Assembly: GCA_905221605.1 (NCBI GenBank)
Contig: CAJNDS010001990.1
Span: 558,704 to 608,703, forward strand
DNA from: Symbiodinium natans
Taxonomy: Eukaryota; Sar; Dinophyceae; Suessiales; Symbiodiniaceae
Length of the DNA: 50,000 nt
Reading direction: 5' to 3'
Shown here in pieces: positions 7,153 through 16,037 of this stretch (its first letter is position 1; each line of letters opens with the position of its first letter). The notes beneath the pieces were generated by a model, which ran no database searches, was not told where the DNA came from, and saw only the letters and a list, made by a program, of their open reading frames with translations. Made by a program: the position numbers and the translations under genes.

Positions 7153-10100
7153 ATGCCTTCCCCCAAGCGATGGCTCCAACCTTCCTCGGATGGTGGAAAA
7201 GATGGTGGAGCTGGAAGTGGTGCAACTGAGTCTCTGGTTGAAAGGGTGGCGCTGGAAGAGGTAATGCCTGGTGCTGAAGAACATCTGGAGGAAACCGCGG
7301 TTGCAGAAGGCCCCAATGAGGGTATGAATCCCAATGTGGATATGGTTAGCAATGCTGAAGCTGAAGGACGAGCTGTTGTTGTGTCGCCAAAACCTGGGGA
7401 AAAGAGGAACTGGGACGCGACTGGCGGTATAGACCGTGAACTGGAGGTGACCGTTTTACGCGTGTTGCACAAGCATGGGTATCAGCCGTCGACCTCAACT
7501 TCGGGACGAATGGTAGATCAAGGGTCTCAGACCAGTCTGAGTGGAGAGATGCTGCAAGCTTCCAGGAGACCTCTGAACAAGATTAAAGAGGATCCCTCGG
7601 CGAGTTCCATGTGCGGTGAAAGCGGTTGTGAACAGGAAATGAAGGGTGCGGACAGTTTTGAAGCTGCACCTACTGCTGAATACGCCATGGGGGAGGAGGA
7701 GATCCTAGAGATGGAGGTTGAAAGGTTGCGCCAGTTGTCGGAAGAAGCGGATGAGATGCGCCAAGTCTCTGGAGCGGATGGTTTTCAGAAAGACGAGCAT
7801 CTGGTTCGAGCGTGTGATGGGACAACTTGGGAGTGGCATATCCACGAAGATGGGAGACAGTATTACTACTGCCTGGATACGCAGGAAAGCAAGTGGACGC
7901 TGCCGGATGTAGGTGAAAAGGTGAAAAGCGACAACGTGGTTGGGTCTCCTTCGGGCAACGGGCTGGAAGTGGAGACTGAACTGGGTCCTTCATCGACTAC
8001 ACCGACACCTGAGTCTACGAAGGCATTCCAGGGTAGTGTAAATAGTTTAGGTGAAAAAGATTTTTCCTCTACTACTGGGGATAGCGGTCTTAGGGATGGT
8101 GGTGACGCCCAGACCTCGGGTTCTCCTAACGAGGAAGGAATTTCTGGATTCCAAACAGACATGGCTGGAGAACATCTGGATCGGGAAGAAATGGAAGTAC
8201 TTTCTGAGGGTGTCGCAGCGGTGAAATCTGTGGATCCGGAAGAAAAAGTTCCCAATGCGGAGGTGGATGCTGTGTCGGCTACAGAAGAGCGAGTGGTGGA
8301 TGAGGTATCTGGCATTCAGGAGGGTGGTCCTGAAGATCTGGAGGACGAAGGGAAAAAGTCATGCGTTACGACTGAGGAGGTCTCTTCGTTTGGTGCCATG
8401 AATTCTGCCATTCAAGGGGAAAATGAAGCTTCTGGAATAGCTGGAGACACGGTTGATCTGAAGGATGAGGCCTGGAGCGCCAATGAAGCGCGGGTCAATG
8501 CGCCAGATAGTACCTGGAGTGCAAAGGAGGCACAGGTTGAGGCGCATGTGGTTTTATGTTCCGCGGACGACTGCAACAATGGGGCGCAGGTCTCCGTAGT
8601 AGCCAACGATGGAGGCTCACAGGTGGACGCACTAGTGCAGCTTGAAGTTGGTGGCGAGGAACAGAATGACGAAGGCTACACCGGAGCCAATGCGGCAGCT
8701 GTGGTCAATGATGGTGCTGATTCTCTTTTGGCAACCATGGAACCAAAGGAGCCTGCGGCGGAAGAAAATGTGCCTGCTGTGGATGACCAATCAAACGACC
8801 CTGCAGTGGAAGAAGATTTGCCTGCTGCAGATGATTCAACAAAGGACTCAAATGGTGAGTCCTCCTCCAAGAAGGAAGAAAAAGTGCCAGTCGAAAGCCT
8901 GACGGAAGTCGACACCGTTCAGATTTCAACCGACGAGGCAGAATCATTGGTTCAGAAAGGAGACGGTCCTGAATTCCGGGAGCACAAGGTGGATGAGCTT
9001 GTGGGACTCGTGGAGCAGGACAAGCAGCTTGCCTCCAAGGTGGAAACAAGGGACGTTCCGGGAGCCGAAGAAACAATTCCGGTTTCTGAAGAACCAACGA
9101 AGAAAGTACCCAAAGAGGGAGCCTTGGATACACCTGGGGAGCGTTGCTATCAAGCGGGAGATCGGATCGATGGTCTAGTGCGCTGCATCAATGTACATGG
9201 AGCTTTTTTGGACCATGGCGATATGAATGTATTGATTCCTGCAGAAGGGAAAGATACACCTCTTTTCAAAATTGGTGACACTGTCAATGGAACAGTGAAA
9301 AGGGTGGAAGATGATGGTACCGTGATCTTGGACACCTTCCTGGTTTTGGAAGAGGACGAGGAGGACTCTTCTTCGACGCTGCGCAAATGGAAAGACAGCG
9401 GCTGGGGTACATGGTGGACAGATTCATGGTATGCTGGTCAATGGTACCAAGGTTCCGACGGTCAATGGGACTGGAAGTCGGAAGAATGGCAGTCCTACGA
9501 GTGGTTTGCCGATCCAGGATTATCCTCTGAGGAACAAGAGGAAGCCGTGCAGAAGCAGCTCTGTGGAGAGAAAATTTATAGAGCACTCCTGGAGAGTGGG
9601 AAAACTGAAAATGATTACTTGAGCAAGATCACCGGGATGCTGCTGAGTCGTCGGATGGACGAGGTTAGAGAGTTTGTGGCAGATCCTGCGTTGGCGGAAG
9701 AAGAAGCTCGAGTAGCCTACAATATCCTGTGCGATGAAAAGTGGACGCCCAGTGGTGCGGATGATGCAGGTTTGGGAAAAGTGACAAAGTATCCCAGGAA
9801 ACAGTACCACAACGCGCTCTACGACTTGGCACGACGGAAGACCAGGTACAGTGAACCAGTTGTAGGGGAAGCAGTGGTGATATTGTTAGACCAAGGTGCA
9901 GATGAACTCTGGAACGAGCTGTGGTTGGATACCAAGAAGTTTCTGCAAGAGCTTGATGGTGTGGTTGAGACTATGAGGGAAAAAGAACAAAGGCCCATGG
10001 AGACCTATTTGGACCCTGACAAATATAAAAAGGTTCACTTGATGCCAAGAACTGTGTCCCTAGGGTACAGCAAGCTGTGCAGGTTCTTCAATCAGGGGAG

Positions 10101-11322
10101 GTGTCGCAATGGAAGTGAGTGCCCCTATGAGCATCGCCGTCATGGTGATGGGTGGCCAAAAAGAGGTCCAACTGAATCTGAACCTAGCCAAAATGTGGGT
10201 GATGAGGATGGGGACATTGGTGGCCCGCCAACTGACGAAGGTGCAGTGGATGAGGCGCAGCAGGAGCGGGAGGATTCGGCCTTCCGTGCCCAGTACAACT
10301 ATGGCAAAGGGACATCAAAAGGTGAGCCTACGTTGGGTGAGCCAAAAAAGCAGCTGTGTCTGCATTACAATCAAGGTGGTTGCAGGTTTGGGAGCTCGTG
10401 CAGATATCTTCACGACGATGAAGCGGTATTGGAAGGGACTTGGGAACCCGGCAAGGCTTGGGACAATGCTTCCAGGAAGGCACTACGGGACGCAGGGTTC
10501 CACCATTGCTGTTTCGATTATTACCTCAGAGGACAGTGCCGTAAGCGGTTCAATACTTGCAGATTTTCCCACGACGAGATGACAGATGAGCGACTGACCC
10601 AGCTGAAATATTTGGCAAACGTGGCCAATCAGGTCCGGTTTCAAAAGGAGAGAGGATTGGAGATTTCGGACAGGAGTACTTTTCAGCCACCTGCAAGTGG
10701 GGGAGCCGAATCTTCATCTTCCTCCGCGCCACAAGCGTTGCAGATGACCAATGTGTCACAAAAAGAAGGTGAGGTGAATACGCTGGATGGAGCAGAAGAT
10801 GATGTACAAAAGAATTCGGTGGCAGAGTCCACTGATGTGCTGCTTCAAAATCCAGAGGAGCCAATAGAAAATTGGATGGCTCGCAACAAACACCTTTGGG
10901 TGTATACCCCTCATGTAAGTGAGGTAATGATTACACTTGGTGTGACCAACGTGTCGGACTTGAAGGAGTACATCTTTGTGGAAGATTTGGTCGACAGAGG
11001 GATCAACAAGGTTACAGCCTGCAAAATCCTGAAACTGGTGGGCGGTGTCCGATACCGCCCAGGGGCACCGAAGAAGGCTGTTCCTTCCGATGCATCTGTA
11101 CGTTTGCAACAATCTTCTGGAAGCAATGAAGCTGGAAGAGATGCGGTGAGAACCCTCTTTCAAGTGCGTGAAGCTGAAGGTTCCGGTACAAAAGCGATGC
11201 CGCGAGGGTCCTATCGAGAGCTTTTCGACAAGGGCAAGTACCGTGACGCTTGGACGCTTGCGCAGAGGTCTCCGCTGTGTGTACAGAAGCTTCAATTGGT
11301 GGGGTTGGAGTGCCGCCGGTGA
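7153..11322 (+). CDS. Retroelement ORF1: WW, S1-like, three CCCH fingers, SAM-like
   Basis: 1389 codons, ATG 55 bases after the primer site. Domains in order: a WW domain (about 223-252; W226, GRQYYY, W248, P251); a long acidic Ala/Glu-rich spacer; an S1/OB-type RNA-binding module (about 663-727, GDRIDGLVRCINVHGAFLD and KIGDTVNGTVKRV); a Trp/Tyr-rich patch after it; CCCH fingers at 976-994 and 1069-1087 (both C-x7-C-x5-C-x3-H) and a variant at 1120-1140 (C-x8-C-x6-C-x3-H); and a SAM-like helical stretch (about 1237-1296). It probably acts as a Gag-type protein that binds element RNA. A WW plus S1 combination is unusual for Gag. No protease motif was recognised. It overlaps ORF2 by 73 nt in the -1 frame. 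Confidence 0.8.
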   Translation: MPSPKRWLQPSSDGGKDGGAGSGATESLVERVALEEVMPGAEEHLEETAVAEGPNEGMNPNVDMVSNAEAEGRAVVVSPKPGEKRNWDATGGIDRELEVTVLRVLHKHGYQPSTSTSGRMVDQGSQTSLSGEMLQASRRPLNKIKEDPSASSMCGESGCEQEMKGADSFEAAPTAEYAMGEEEILEMEVERLRQLSEEADEMRQVSGADGFQKDEHLVRACDGTTWEWHIHEDGRQYYYCLDTQESKWTLPDVGEKVKSDNVVGSPSGNGLEVETELGPSSTTPTPESTKAFQGSVNSLGEKDFSSTTGDSGLRDGGDAQTSGSPNEEGISGFQTDMAGEHLDREEMEVLSEGVAAVKSVDPEEKVPNAEVDAVSATEERVVDEVSGIQEGGPEDLEDEGKKSCVTTEEVSSFGAMNSAIQGENEASGIAGDTVDLKDEAWSANEARVNAPDSTWSAKEAQVEAHVVLCSADDCNNGAQVSVVANDGGSQVDALVQLEVGGEEQNDEGYTGANAAAVVNDGADSLLATMEPKEPAAEENVPAVDDQSNDPAVEEDLPAADDSTKDSNGESSSKKEEKVPVESLTEVDTVQISTDEAESLVQKGDGPEFREHKVDELVGLVEQDKQLASKVETRDVPGAEETIPVSEEPTKKVPKEGALDTPGERCYQAGDRIDGLVRCINVHGAFLDHGDMNVLIPAEGKDTPLFKIGDTVNGTVKRVEDDGTVILDTFLVLEEDEEDSSSTLRKWKDSGWGTWWTDSWYAGQWYQGSDGQWDWKSEEWQSYEWFADPGLSSEEQEEAVQKQLCGEKIYRALLESGKTENDYLSKITGMLLSRRMDEVREFVADPALAEEEARVAYNILCDEKWTPSGADDAGLGKVTKYPRKQYHNALYDLARRKTRYSEPVVGEAVVILLDQGADELWNELWLDTKKFLQELDGVVETMREKEQRPMETYLDPDKYKKVHLMPRTVSLGYSKLCRFFNQGRCRNGSECPYEHRRHGDGWPKRGPTESEPSQNVGDEDGDIGGPPTDEGAVDEAQQEREDSAFRAQYNYGKGTSKGEPTLGEPKKQLCLHYNQGGCRFGSSCRYLHDDEAVLEGTWEPGKAWDNASRKALRDAGFHHCCFDYYLRGQCRKRFNTCRFSHDEMTDERLTQLKYLANVANQVRFQKERGLEISDRSTFQPPASGGAESSSSSAPQALQMTNVSQKEGEVNTLDGAEDDVQKNSVAESTDVLLQNPEEPIENWMARNKHLWVYTPHVSEVMITLGVTNVSDLKEYIFVEDLVDRGINKVTACKILKLVGGVRYRPGAPKKAVPSDASVRLQQSSGSNEAGRDAVRTLFQVREAEGSGTKAMPRGSYRELFDKGKYRDAWTLAQRSPLCVQKLQLVGLECRR

Positions 11323-12095
11323 ACCCACCAAAAAAGGTTTACAGGTCAAGGTCAAACCCTGTAAAGAGAGGGCGACCATTGCTGGATCGACGCCAAGTTC
11401 GACAAGTACCACGTTCTTATTCAAATCGGCGTGTGCGGCCTGCAGAGGTGGTGGAAAAGCCAAAGCCGTTGCAGCCTCCTCGTGGTGGTTTGTCGTATCG
11501 ATTTAGCAGAGCATGGGCAGATGTGGTGGATGATGATGATCAGGCAGGAGCTTTGGTCTCTTATGCCGAGTCCTCAGGTGATTCAAGCGAGGAAGAGACT
11601 AGTACCGCGCGACACCTGTGGGAAACCTTTCTACGTGAAAGGGAATTACAGAGAACTGAGACATGTGGCACTGTTCCACTTACTGGTTCTCCAAGCTCCA
11701 ATGAAGAGCATCAAAAATCAATTGATCTTGGCGAAGAACGCGACAAAGCGTCGCGGGGGGAGACCCGCCAAGATTTTTCGGTGTCAACATATTCAAACCA
11801 AAATGTTGCAGTCTCAAATGGGACCGTGGATGGTTCTGTTGGTGATGGTTCGCTGGCGGTGGGCTCCACAGATGAGGTTTTACCTGGGCAAGGTGTTGCT
11901 GGACAGGTGAATGTATCTGAAAGCGCTCAAGTTCTACCTGGGCAAGGTGTGGCTGGACAGGAGACGGTGCTAGAAGGAGCAGGACAAATTTCTGGCGAAG
12001 AGACTGGGCAACAGGATGGTGAAGGTGGGAGCAATGGACTCCACGAGGATGGCATGAAAAAAATCTGCTGTCTGTATGGTGCAAAAAAGCCATGA
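11250..12095 (+). CDS. Retroelement ORF2, unknown, with LPGQGVAGQ repeat
   Basis: 281 codons if opened at a TTG; no ATG near the start, and the first part overlaps ORF1 in the -1 frame, so it is probably reached by frameshift or splicing rather than its own initiation. A basic N-terminal region (NPPKKVYRSRSNPVKRGRP) is followed by acidic/Ser-rich sequence and two copies of LPGQGVAGQ near residues 212-235. No known domain. Confidence 0.6.
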   Translation: MDACAEVSAVCTEASIGGVGVPPVNPPKKVYRSRSNPVKRGRPLLDRRQVRQVPRSYSNRRVRPAEVVEKPKPLQPPRGGLSYRFSRAWADVVDDDDQAGALVSYAESSGDSSEEETSTARHLWETFLRERELQRTETCGTVPLTGSPSSNEEHQKSIDLGEERDKASRGETRQDFSVSTYSNQNVAVSNGTVDGSVGDGSLAVGSTDEVLPGQGVAGQVNVSESAQVLPGQGVAGQETVLEGAGQISGEETGQQDGEGGSNGLHEDGMKKICCLYGAKKP

Positions 12096-13092
12096 GCAAC
12101 TATTGACCAAAGGTCTGCTGATGCGGATCTATTGGAAAGCTGCCGAGGGTAGGATACCCGTTGGACAGAAGGACTGTCCGAAAGGATCCAATAAGATGGA
12201 TCGAAATTTGGTTATAAGTGTATCTTCGGACGGCGCGAGTGAACAAGAGTTGAGTCTGGAGATGATGGACAATGCTGGCTCTTCAATGGGAGATGGTGCA
12301 GTATTGCAGGTGTATGACCCACGAACGTTGATACAGTCACCAATGACCGAGTGGGTTGTGCGTCGTGGTGTGGCAGATCGTGCTATATGGACCGCAATTG
12401 CGGCATCAGCGCGAAAAATATGTGCTGAGATGATTCAGATTGATGAACTGAATGGCCAGTTGGATACTGGGAGGCTCCTGAATCAAAGGAGGGAGCAGGG
12501 ACATTACGGTGATCTGTATCATCCATTCCATGACAATCCGTGTTTGCCCGCGGTGGGTAATTATTCACTGTCAGTGATGGGAGTGTTGCTATCTCCTGGC
12601 ATCGAGAATGAGTTCAGAAACACAGAAAAGTTTGGATCGGCGATGGAAGCAATAGCTTACGATTGGAGCCGGATTCCAGGCATGGAAGAACATGTTGAAC
12701 TTATGGCCAGGGTAGCAAAACTGGTCCATCCTTTCCTGGTTACGGGAGGCCAAGGGACTGTGGTGAACTCGGAATTTCACTGGCAGCGCGGAAAGGATCA
12801 GCTTATGGAGTTCCTTCAAGCGGCTACGTGTGCAGATGAGCTGGAGGAGTTGTGGAAGAGGATGGACGATGCTGATGTCGAAGTGGATCCTTCAGGGATG
12901 GTGCTGGAGATCTCTGGACCGCAAGAGGCGGTTCTTGGACAAGGGATCAATGAAATCCTTCTTCCTATAGAGGATGCTGGAAGTGAACTGACTGGTGATA
13001 CTGGAGCTGATGGCAAAGCGCCAGAAATTGCCCCAGAAGAAGAAACAACCAGTGGTTCGTCAAGATTTTCTGGCGCAAGGATGCTCTTGTGA
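12076..13092 (+). CDS. Retroelement ORF3, unknown helical protein
   Basis: 338 codons from ATG 12076, overlapping the last 20 nt of ORF2 in a different frame. The middle (about residues 90-270) looks globular and helical (VRRGVADRAIWTAIAASARK, AIAYDWSRIPGMEEHVELMA); I do not recognise the fold. The end is acidic. It stops at TGA 13090-13092, and ORF4 continues in the same frame two codons later. Confidence 0.6.
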   Translation: MVQKSHEQLLTKGLLMRIYWKAAEGRIPVGQKDCPKGSNKMDRNLVISVSSDGASEQELSLEMMDNAGSSMGDGAVLQVYDPRTLIQSPMTEWVVRRGVADRAIWTAIAASARKICAEMIQIDELNGQLDTGRLLNQRREQGHYGDLYHPFHDNPCLPAVGNYSLSVMGVLLSPGIENEFRNTEKFGSAMEAIAYDWSRIPGMEEHVELMARVAKLVHPFLVTGGQGTVVNSEFHWQRGKDQLMEFLQAATCADELEELWKRMDDADVEVDPSGMVLEISGPQEAVLGQGINEILLPIEDAGSELTGDTGADGKAPEIAPEEETTSGSSRFSGARMLL

Positions 13093-13095
13093 GAG

Positions 13096-14013
13096 GTGTA
13101 TTCTCGAGTGGCCTCCAATTGGGACTTCTCGAAGCAAGACCGCACAACTGGGAGAATCTTTGACAGTACGAAAGGGTATCCTGGTGAAGGACCGAATGGT
13201 GGTGATGACTTGATTTCCTCTAAGAGGAACTTGCCCTGGATCTCGGAAGATTATCTCGATGGAGTGATGTCAAAAAAGATGGAAACGTCTTCAGAGATGA
13301 ATGTGTTGGATGGGTTTGTTCCGGAAAGTGAGGGACAGTTGGAAAAGGTAGAGGTGGAGAATGTAACTGCCTCTAGAATTCTTATGGCTCTTTGGACAAA
13401 GGGGTATAGAGCCGGGTTTAGGAGGTTGTGTCGTTCGAATGTATCTGGACTCAAGGTTTTTGCAGCAAATCATCCAATCAAAAAGGTTCGGAAGATCGGC
13501 ACTAGAAAAGCCCTCTTGAAAATGCTCAATATTTGTGGATCCTCTCAGAATGGCTCAGGAGCTGGTGGGAAACCAATCATGAAGGTGATAGGACCAAGGC
13601 CAGGTTTTCCAGCTGTTCTTGATGCATCAAACATTGATAGCACTTTGGGTGAAGGGAGCAGTTCTCAGGTACATGACAATGTCCGTGTAGAGCAGAATCG
13701 CCCTATGGACCGTTACGAAGCGGAGCGTCTGGAGAAGAGGAAGAAAGGCATCTGCTATTGGTTCAGCAGGGGAAAGGATAGCTGCAAATTTGGTGAGAAT
13801 TGCAGATTCATCCATTCAAAGGATGATGTGGTGTTACAATCGTATTGGTGCAAATCTTATGTGGCTGGGAGACACTGCTACGCTGCAGAGGACTGCAAGT
13901 TCTCGCACGACGCAACTGGTGTAAGGTGTATTCAGTTTGCTCAGTCTGGGAAATGCCGTCATGGGGACAGGTGCGTCTTCGTACATGGTGATCCGCTGGA
14001 TGGACCGCCCTAG
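13096..14013 (+). CDS. Retroelement ORF4: three more CCCH fingers
   Basis: 305 codons opening at GTG, in frame with ORF3 across one TGA. Ends with three CCCH fingers in a row: CYWFSRGKDSCKFGENCRFIH (C-x9-C-x5-C-x3-H; 21-residue motif at about 216-236), then two C-x8-C-x5-C-x3-H fingers ending KFSH and VFVH. Probably nucleic-acid binding, likely a continuation of the ORF3 product by readthrough. Confidence 0.65.
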   Translation: MYSRVASNWDFSKQDRTTGRIFDSTKGYPGEGPNGGDDLISSKRNLPWISEDYLDGVMSKKMETSSEMNVLDGFVPESEGQLEKVEVENVTASRILMALWTKGYRAGFRRLCRSNVSGLKVFAANHPIKKVRKIGTRKALLKMLNICGSSQNGSGAGGKPIMKVIGPRPGFPAVLDASNIDSTLGEGSSSQVHDNVRVEQNRPMDRYEAERLEKRKKGICYWFSRGKDSCKFGENCRFIHSKDDVVLQSYWCKSYVAGRHCYAAEDCKFSHDATGVRCIQFAQSGKCRHGDRCVFVHGDPLDGPP

Positions 14014-14989
14014 GACGCCCCCAAGGGATGGTCCGCGGAGGAGTACTGGTACAAGAGGTGGAGGAAAGGAAATTTCTCCTGAACGGTATGATGAAGATGA
14101 TGAGGATTTGATGGGATACGACGACGACACCAGGATGATGGAATTGCTGATGGAGGCAATTTCTTACATGTCTGATGGTAAGTCAGATTTGGCCCGCGCG
14201 GAAGCGGATCCGGTGTTTAAACTTTTGAAGTTCAATGGAGATGCTGAACAAATGGACGCGGAATGGTGTTCATGGACTACTGGTATGCTGTCTTCATTGG
14301 AACTTCACGAAATAGTGAAGTCGTATGAGATTCCACTGGTGGAGGTTGAAGAGTGGATCGATGATTTGAGGATATGGTTCCAACGAGCTAACCTGGAAGA
14401 AGAGAGCGATCCAAAAAGGGGCAAAAAGAGGTCCCTAGAAGGGGAGTCCCAGAAGGACACTCCTGCCAAAAAGGAGGTATTGGAAACCTTGGAGACGGAG
14501 GTTACCGTGGAGGAAGAGGCGAAAAAAGCCAAGAAGAAGCGGAAGACTGCTGCAAGTGAGGATCCATACACTCTTCTGGTTCCAAAGCCGAAGAAGATGC
14601 CGGTGAATGCTGAGAAGGGTGGATCGTCAACAAAAGCGGTGGTTTCTGGAGAGGAAAAGGCCTCTTCACGAGCGCGCACAAAGACAAGCGTTTCGGGAAA
14701 GACGCGGAAGAAGGAGAAGAGCCAGAGTCCAAAAAAGGAAGAGGTGGCAAAGGTGAAGGGTCCTGAAGAAAAGGATCGTCCTTCTGAAGTGGATGCGCAG
14801 TCATCTACCACTGTTGATGCAGAACTGGGACAATCCTGCCAAGCAATTGAGGACGCGAAGAGAGAGGGGCTGGTATCCTCAATTCAAAGGTGTGTGCAAG
14901 ATCCTGTTCTTACAGTATCGGACCTGGAACATGTTTTGCTGCGACTCCATCTAAGCATCGACGCCAATCGGAGGAAGAAGAAGGGATGA
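13937..14989 (+). CDS. Retroelement ORF5, Lys/Glu-rich tail
   Basis: 350 codons, overlapping ORF4 by 77 nt in the +1 frame. N-terminal part contains RTPPRDGPRRSTGTRGGGK; a helical middle (GDAEQMDAEWCSWTTGMLSS) is followed by about 150 residues rich in Lys, Glu and Ser with likely nuclear localisation signals (EEAKKAKKKRKTAASE). Ends in a short helix and RRKKKG. No integrase or reverse transcriptase motif. Confidence 0.6.
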   Translation: MLSLGNAVMGTGASSYMVIRWMDRPRTPPRDGPRRSTGTRGGGKEISPERYDEDDEDLMGYDDDTRMMELLMEAISYMSDGKSDLARAEADPVFKLLKFNGDAEQMDAEWCSWTTGMLSSLELHEIVKSYEIPLVEVEEWIDDLRIWFQRANLEEESDPKRGKKRSLEGESQKDTPAKKEVLETLETEVTVEEEAKKAKKKRKTAASEDPYTLLVPKPKKMPVNAEKGGSSTKAVVSGEEKASSRARTKTSVSGKTRKKEKSQSPKKEEVAKVKGPEEKDRPSEVDAQSSTTVDAELGQSCQAIEDAKREGLVSSIQRCVQDPVLTVSDLEHVLLRLHLSIDANRRKKKG

Positions 14990-15353
14990 CTGGATGGTGT
15001 CAATGATGGAATGGTTTTCTCTTTCCGAAGACAAGTGCGCTGGAACAGCCAATGCGCTGAAAGTATGGTGGTTACTATTAAGGGTAGGGAAATCCCTGAT
15101 AGTAGAGAGTGTACAGCACTTAGGATAGTGAAGACCGCGATTCGTGGTGAAGAAGGCTGAAAAGGTCTTCAAAGACGAGTGAATTATAGAGGGGAAAAGA
15201 TCCTCATGGTATAATGAGTTCAGCCAATGCGTTGATAAAGATCCGTCCTGGAAGACGTTAAACCACTATATGCATTTCAAGCAGCTGGCTGCTGCCGATA
15301 ATGGCAGTTTTTGGCCTAGGATCTGCACCTCCATATGTGTCCTAGGAAATCCT
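14990..15353 (+). other. Retroelement 3' untranslated region
   Basis: Between the last ORF and the purine tract, without an ORF of note. The words CAGCCAATGCG(C/T)TGA occur twice, about 170 bp apart. Confidence 0.5.
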
Positions 15354-15366
15354 AGGACAGGGGGAG
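15354..15366 (+). promoter_or_regulatory. Polypurine tract
   Basis: AGGACAGGGGGAG ends exactly where the 3' LTR begins, the expected place for plus-strand priming; it is nearly all purine. Confidence 0.72.
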
Positions 15367-15572
15367 TGCGGAGCTGCAGTTTGTATTCAGGAATTGTGTT
15401 GAGGTTTAAAGGAAAAGGGTCAATGTGCCCGATGATATTAATGGCTCAAGACTGGGCCATGCGCCTGGTAGCAAAAAGAAACCTCGTGTGTTTGGTGTTT
15501 GCTGGTTGGTTCAGGGTGAAACCTCTGGCGACTGTTAGGGTTGATTCCTTTCCCCTTTCGGTTGCCCCCGTA
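15367..15572 (+). repeat. 3' LTR
   Basis: 206 bp, 204 identical to the 5' LTR. Followed directly by CCCTAAACCC, so insertion was into a heptamer array. Confidence 0.88.
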
Positions 15573-15949
15573 CCCTAAACCCTATACCCTAAAGCCTAGG
15601 GTTTATTGAAATTATTGAAGGCTCATGTCCGGGAAAGTTTTTGGGACACGTTTCGACGAGTTGCCGCAAGTTTCGAGGAGTTGCGTTAGTTTAGGGTTTG
15701 AAGTTTAGGGCTTGCGGTTTAGGGTAGCCCCTAAACCCTCAACGTCTCGACTTGCTGGGATGCTTCTGGATATTTTGATGTGTGCACCCATCCCCACCCC
15801 CCCCCCCCCGGCGGAGTGGTTGCGATTGGTTTTAGGGTTTGAGGTCTTAGGCTTCAGGGTTTTAGGGTTTAGGGGTGTAGGGTTTTAGGGCTTAGGCTTG
15901 GGCTCAGGGTCTTAGAGTTTTCGGGTTTAGGGTTTCAGGGGCTTAGGAG

Positions 15950-16037
15950 ACCCTAAACCCTAAACCCTAAACTCTAAACCCCAAACCCCAAACCCCAAAC
16001 CCCAAACCCTAAACCCTAAACCCTAAACCCTAAACCC
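15950..16037. repeat. CCCTAAA array ending in a G run
   Basis: Heptamers with a CCCCAAA block, then an 18-base G run at 16039-16056. Confidence 0.8.

Larger units (their letters stand above)
6880..15572 (+). mobile_element. Complete LTR retroelement without a recognisable pol
   Basis: The two ends are 206-bp direct repeats with two differences. A tRNA-matching primer site follows the left repeat directly and a purine tract precedes the right one. CCCTA flanks both sides (6875-6879 and 15573-15577), as expected of a 5-bp target duplication, although the site is itself CCCTAAA repeat so the duplication could be coincidence. Inside are five ORFs over 7153-14989. No YxDD reverse-transcriptase box, zinc-binding HHCC/DDE integrase or RNase H signature was seen, so it is probably non-autonomous, mobilised by a related element. 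The half-tRNA primer type is that of Drosophila copia. The near-identical LTRs mean a recent insertion. Confidence 0.82.

Noticed and set aside
7670-10864. Antisense ORFs inside retroelement ORF1
   Set aside because: Shadows of a long real frame with clear domains on the plus strand.
12063-12095. Slippery site A AAA AAG as a -1 frameshift signal between ORF2 and ORF3
   Set aside because: The needed change is +1 (or -2), so a standard -1 slip would enter the wrong frame.
14305-14811. 168-codon minus ORF rich in Ser and Phe
   Set aside because: Complement of the Lys/Glu-rich codons of ORF5.
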